Notes under the pieces: generated by a model | The model's database searches: none | The model's input: only the letters and a program-made list of their open reading frames with translations | What the model was told of the DNA's origin: nothing | Program-made: the position numbers and the translations under genes | In this document: piece by piece, positions 63,557-64,000 of the stretch | Numbering within the stretch: position 1 is the first letter of the stretch | Layout: the number at the start of each line of letters is the position of its first letter | NCBI GenBank assembly: GCA_946499885.1 | Contig: CAMMTN010000001.1 | Coordinates: forward strand, 62,001-126,000 | Reading direction: 5' to 3' | Source: an uncultured Clostridium sp. | GTDB lineage: Bacteria; Bacillota; Clostridia; TANB77; CAG-508 | DNA length: 64,000 nt

Positions 63557-63918
63557 TATCCATTGCACCCCTCTCCTGTTTTATTTCTTCTAATTAAATA
63601 TTCATTAAACCTCATATTTTGACATGGTTCATATGGATTAACTAGTTCTGGAAAAATTGTTCCATTTTTTAAGCCACAACATGGAGTAAATGTTTTATCT
63701 AAAGTTTGAATTGGTACATAACTTTGTGCAAGCATTGGATTTAATGGAAATACATTTTCTTCTTCATCAAAACCGCAGTCACATTCATAGTTATTCATAT
63801 CACAGCTATTCATACAGCAGTTTGTGTTTTGCATGTTTGTAACATCATCACATATATCTTCTAATACTTGATTACTATTACAAGACATGCATCCACATCT
63901 TCTAAACCTGTTATACAT
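63556..63918 (-). CDS. cotJA: Spore coat-associated protein CotJA, with Cys-rich N-terminus
   Basis: 120 aa. Residues 60-105 are the CotJA domain (NPMLAQSYVPIQTLDKTF, GTIFPELVNPYEPCQ). The first 50 residues have about 12 cysteines (CGCMSC, NCCMNSC, CDCGF), unlike the short B. subtilis protein, and may cross-link in the coat or bind metal. First gene of cotJABC, with an AGGAGG ribosome site before ATG 63918. Confidence 0.88.
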   Translation of the reverse strand: MYNRFRRCGCMSCNSNQVLEDICDDVTNMQNTNCCMNSCDMNNYECDCGFDEEENVFPLNPMLAQSYVPIQTLDKTFTPCCGLKNGTIFPELVNPYEPCQNMRFNEYLIRRNKTGEGCNG

Positions 63919-63949
63919 ATTGTTTCCTCCTATTCATAAGTTATACTAT

Positions 63950-63980
63950 ATTATATGTGCTCTTTATGTAAATGTTTCAA
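63950..63980 (-). promoter_or_regulatory. Possible mother-cell (sigma-E type) promoter of cotJABC
   Basis: On the minus strand CATATAAT (63950-63957) resembles the sigma-E -10 box and an ACATTT lies about 12 bases further upstream. It is 32 bases before the start codon. In B. subtilis cotJABC is a sigma-E operon; the match here is weak and could be sigma-A. Confidence 0.3.
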
Positions 63981-64000
63981 AACAAAAGAAAATTCTAATT

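Noticed and set aside
1..64000. tRNA or rRNA genes
   Set aside because: I looked in the gaps and saw no cloverleaf with a CCA-like end or rRNA sequence; the gaps are mostly too short.

Overview
The window is AT-rich, densely packed and almost entirely coded on the minus strand; only the tyrS tail, dapA and one membrane gene lie on the plus strand. The cotJA-cotJB-cotJC coat operon, spoIIM, a teichoic-acid type polymer cluster and clostridial gene orders point to a spore-forming low-GC Firmicute of class Clostridia, probably an uncultured gut lineage (the lineage is inference). No rRNA, tRNA or CRISPR array was found.

Layout. 1-0.6 kb: 3' end of tyrS. 0.7-12.5 kb: wall-polymer cluster with three CDP-glycerol glycerophosphotransferase-type proteins (one fused to a GT2 domain), a fused cytidylyltransferase/UXS-like SDR enzyme, the TagG/TagH exporter, a GT2 and a DUF6020 membrane protein. 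12.5-22.2 kb: DUF362 ferredoxin-like protein, YgjP peptidase, NSUN-type rRNA methylase, CDF transporter and a nucleotide house-cleaning run (NT5C, HD, two Nudix, RdgB, ASCH) with a radical-SAM pseudogene and def. 22.5-34.7 kb: ftsH, cysS, class A PBP, clpX, clpP, tig, dps. 34.7-40.2 kb: queH and three polytopic envelope proteins. 40.2-49 kb: ruvB, tagO-like, rpiA, an atypical HD gene, xerD, spoIIM, an EndoQ-like PHP protein and a lytic transglycosylase. 49-64 kb: polA, a RAYT transposase, a TVP38 protein, dapA, a heterodimeric ABC exporter, ispH, a GT39-like protein and cotJABC.

The main discovery candidate is translational. Four otherwise intact, conserved genes (tagO-like, rpiA, dapA and one ABC exporter subunit) are each broken by exactly one extra base. 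In all four the break falls on an in-frame CGG codon, and dropping its C restores a GGN glycine codon and the conserved protein. Scanning by eye, I found no other in-frame CGG in the ordinary genes of the window, although CGG is frequent out of frame. The only exceptions are two CGG codons in the compositionally atypical HD gene at 43.4-44.2 kb. This fits a lineage in which CGG is not a normal arginine codon but a +1 frameshift (C-skip or four-base CGGN) signal.

A second layer is non-coding. Palindromic units built around GGGAC, mostly in inverted pairs 70-110 bp apart, sit at gene 3' ends and often supply the stop codon; a RAYT gene flanked by the same units is the likely mobiliser. A separate element of about 125 bp occurs three times with compensatory changes in every stem, suggesting a selected RNA or single-stranded DNA fold.
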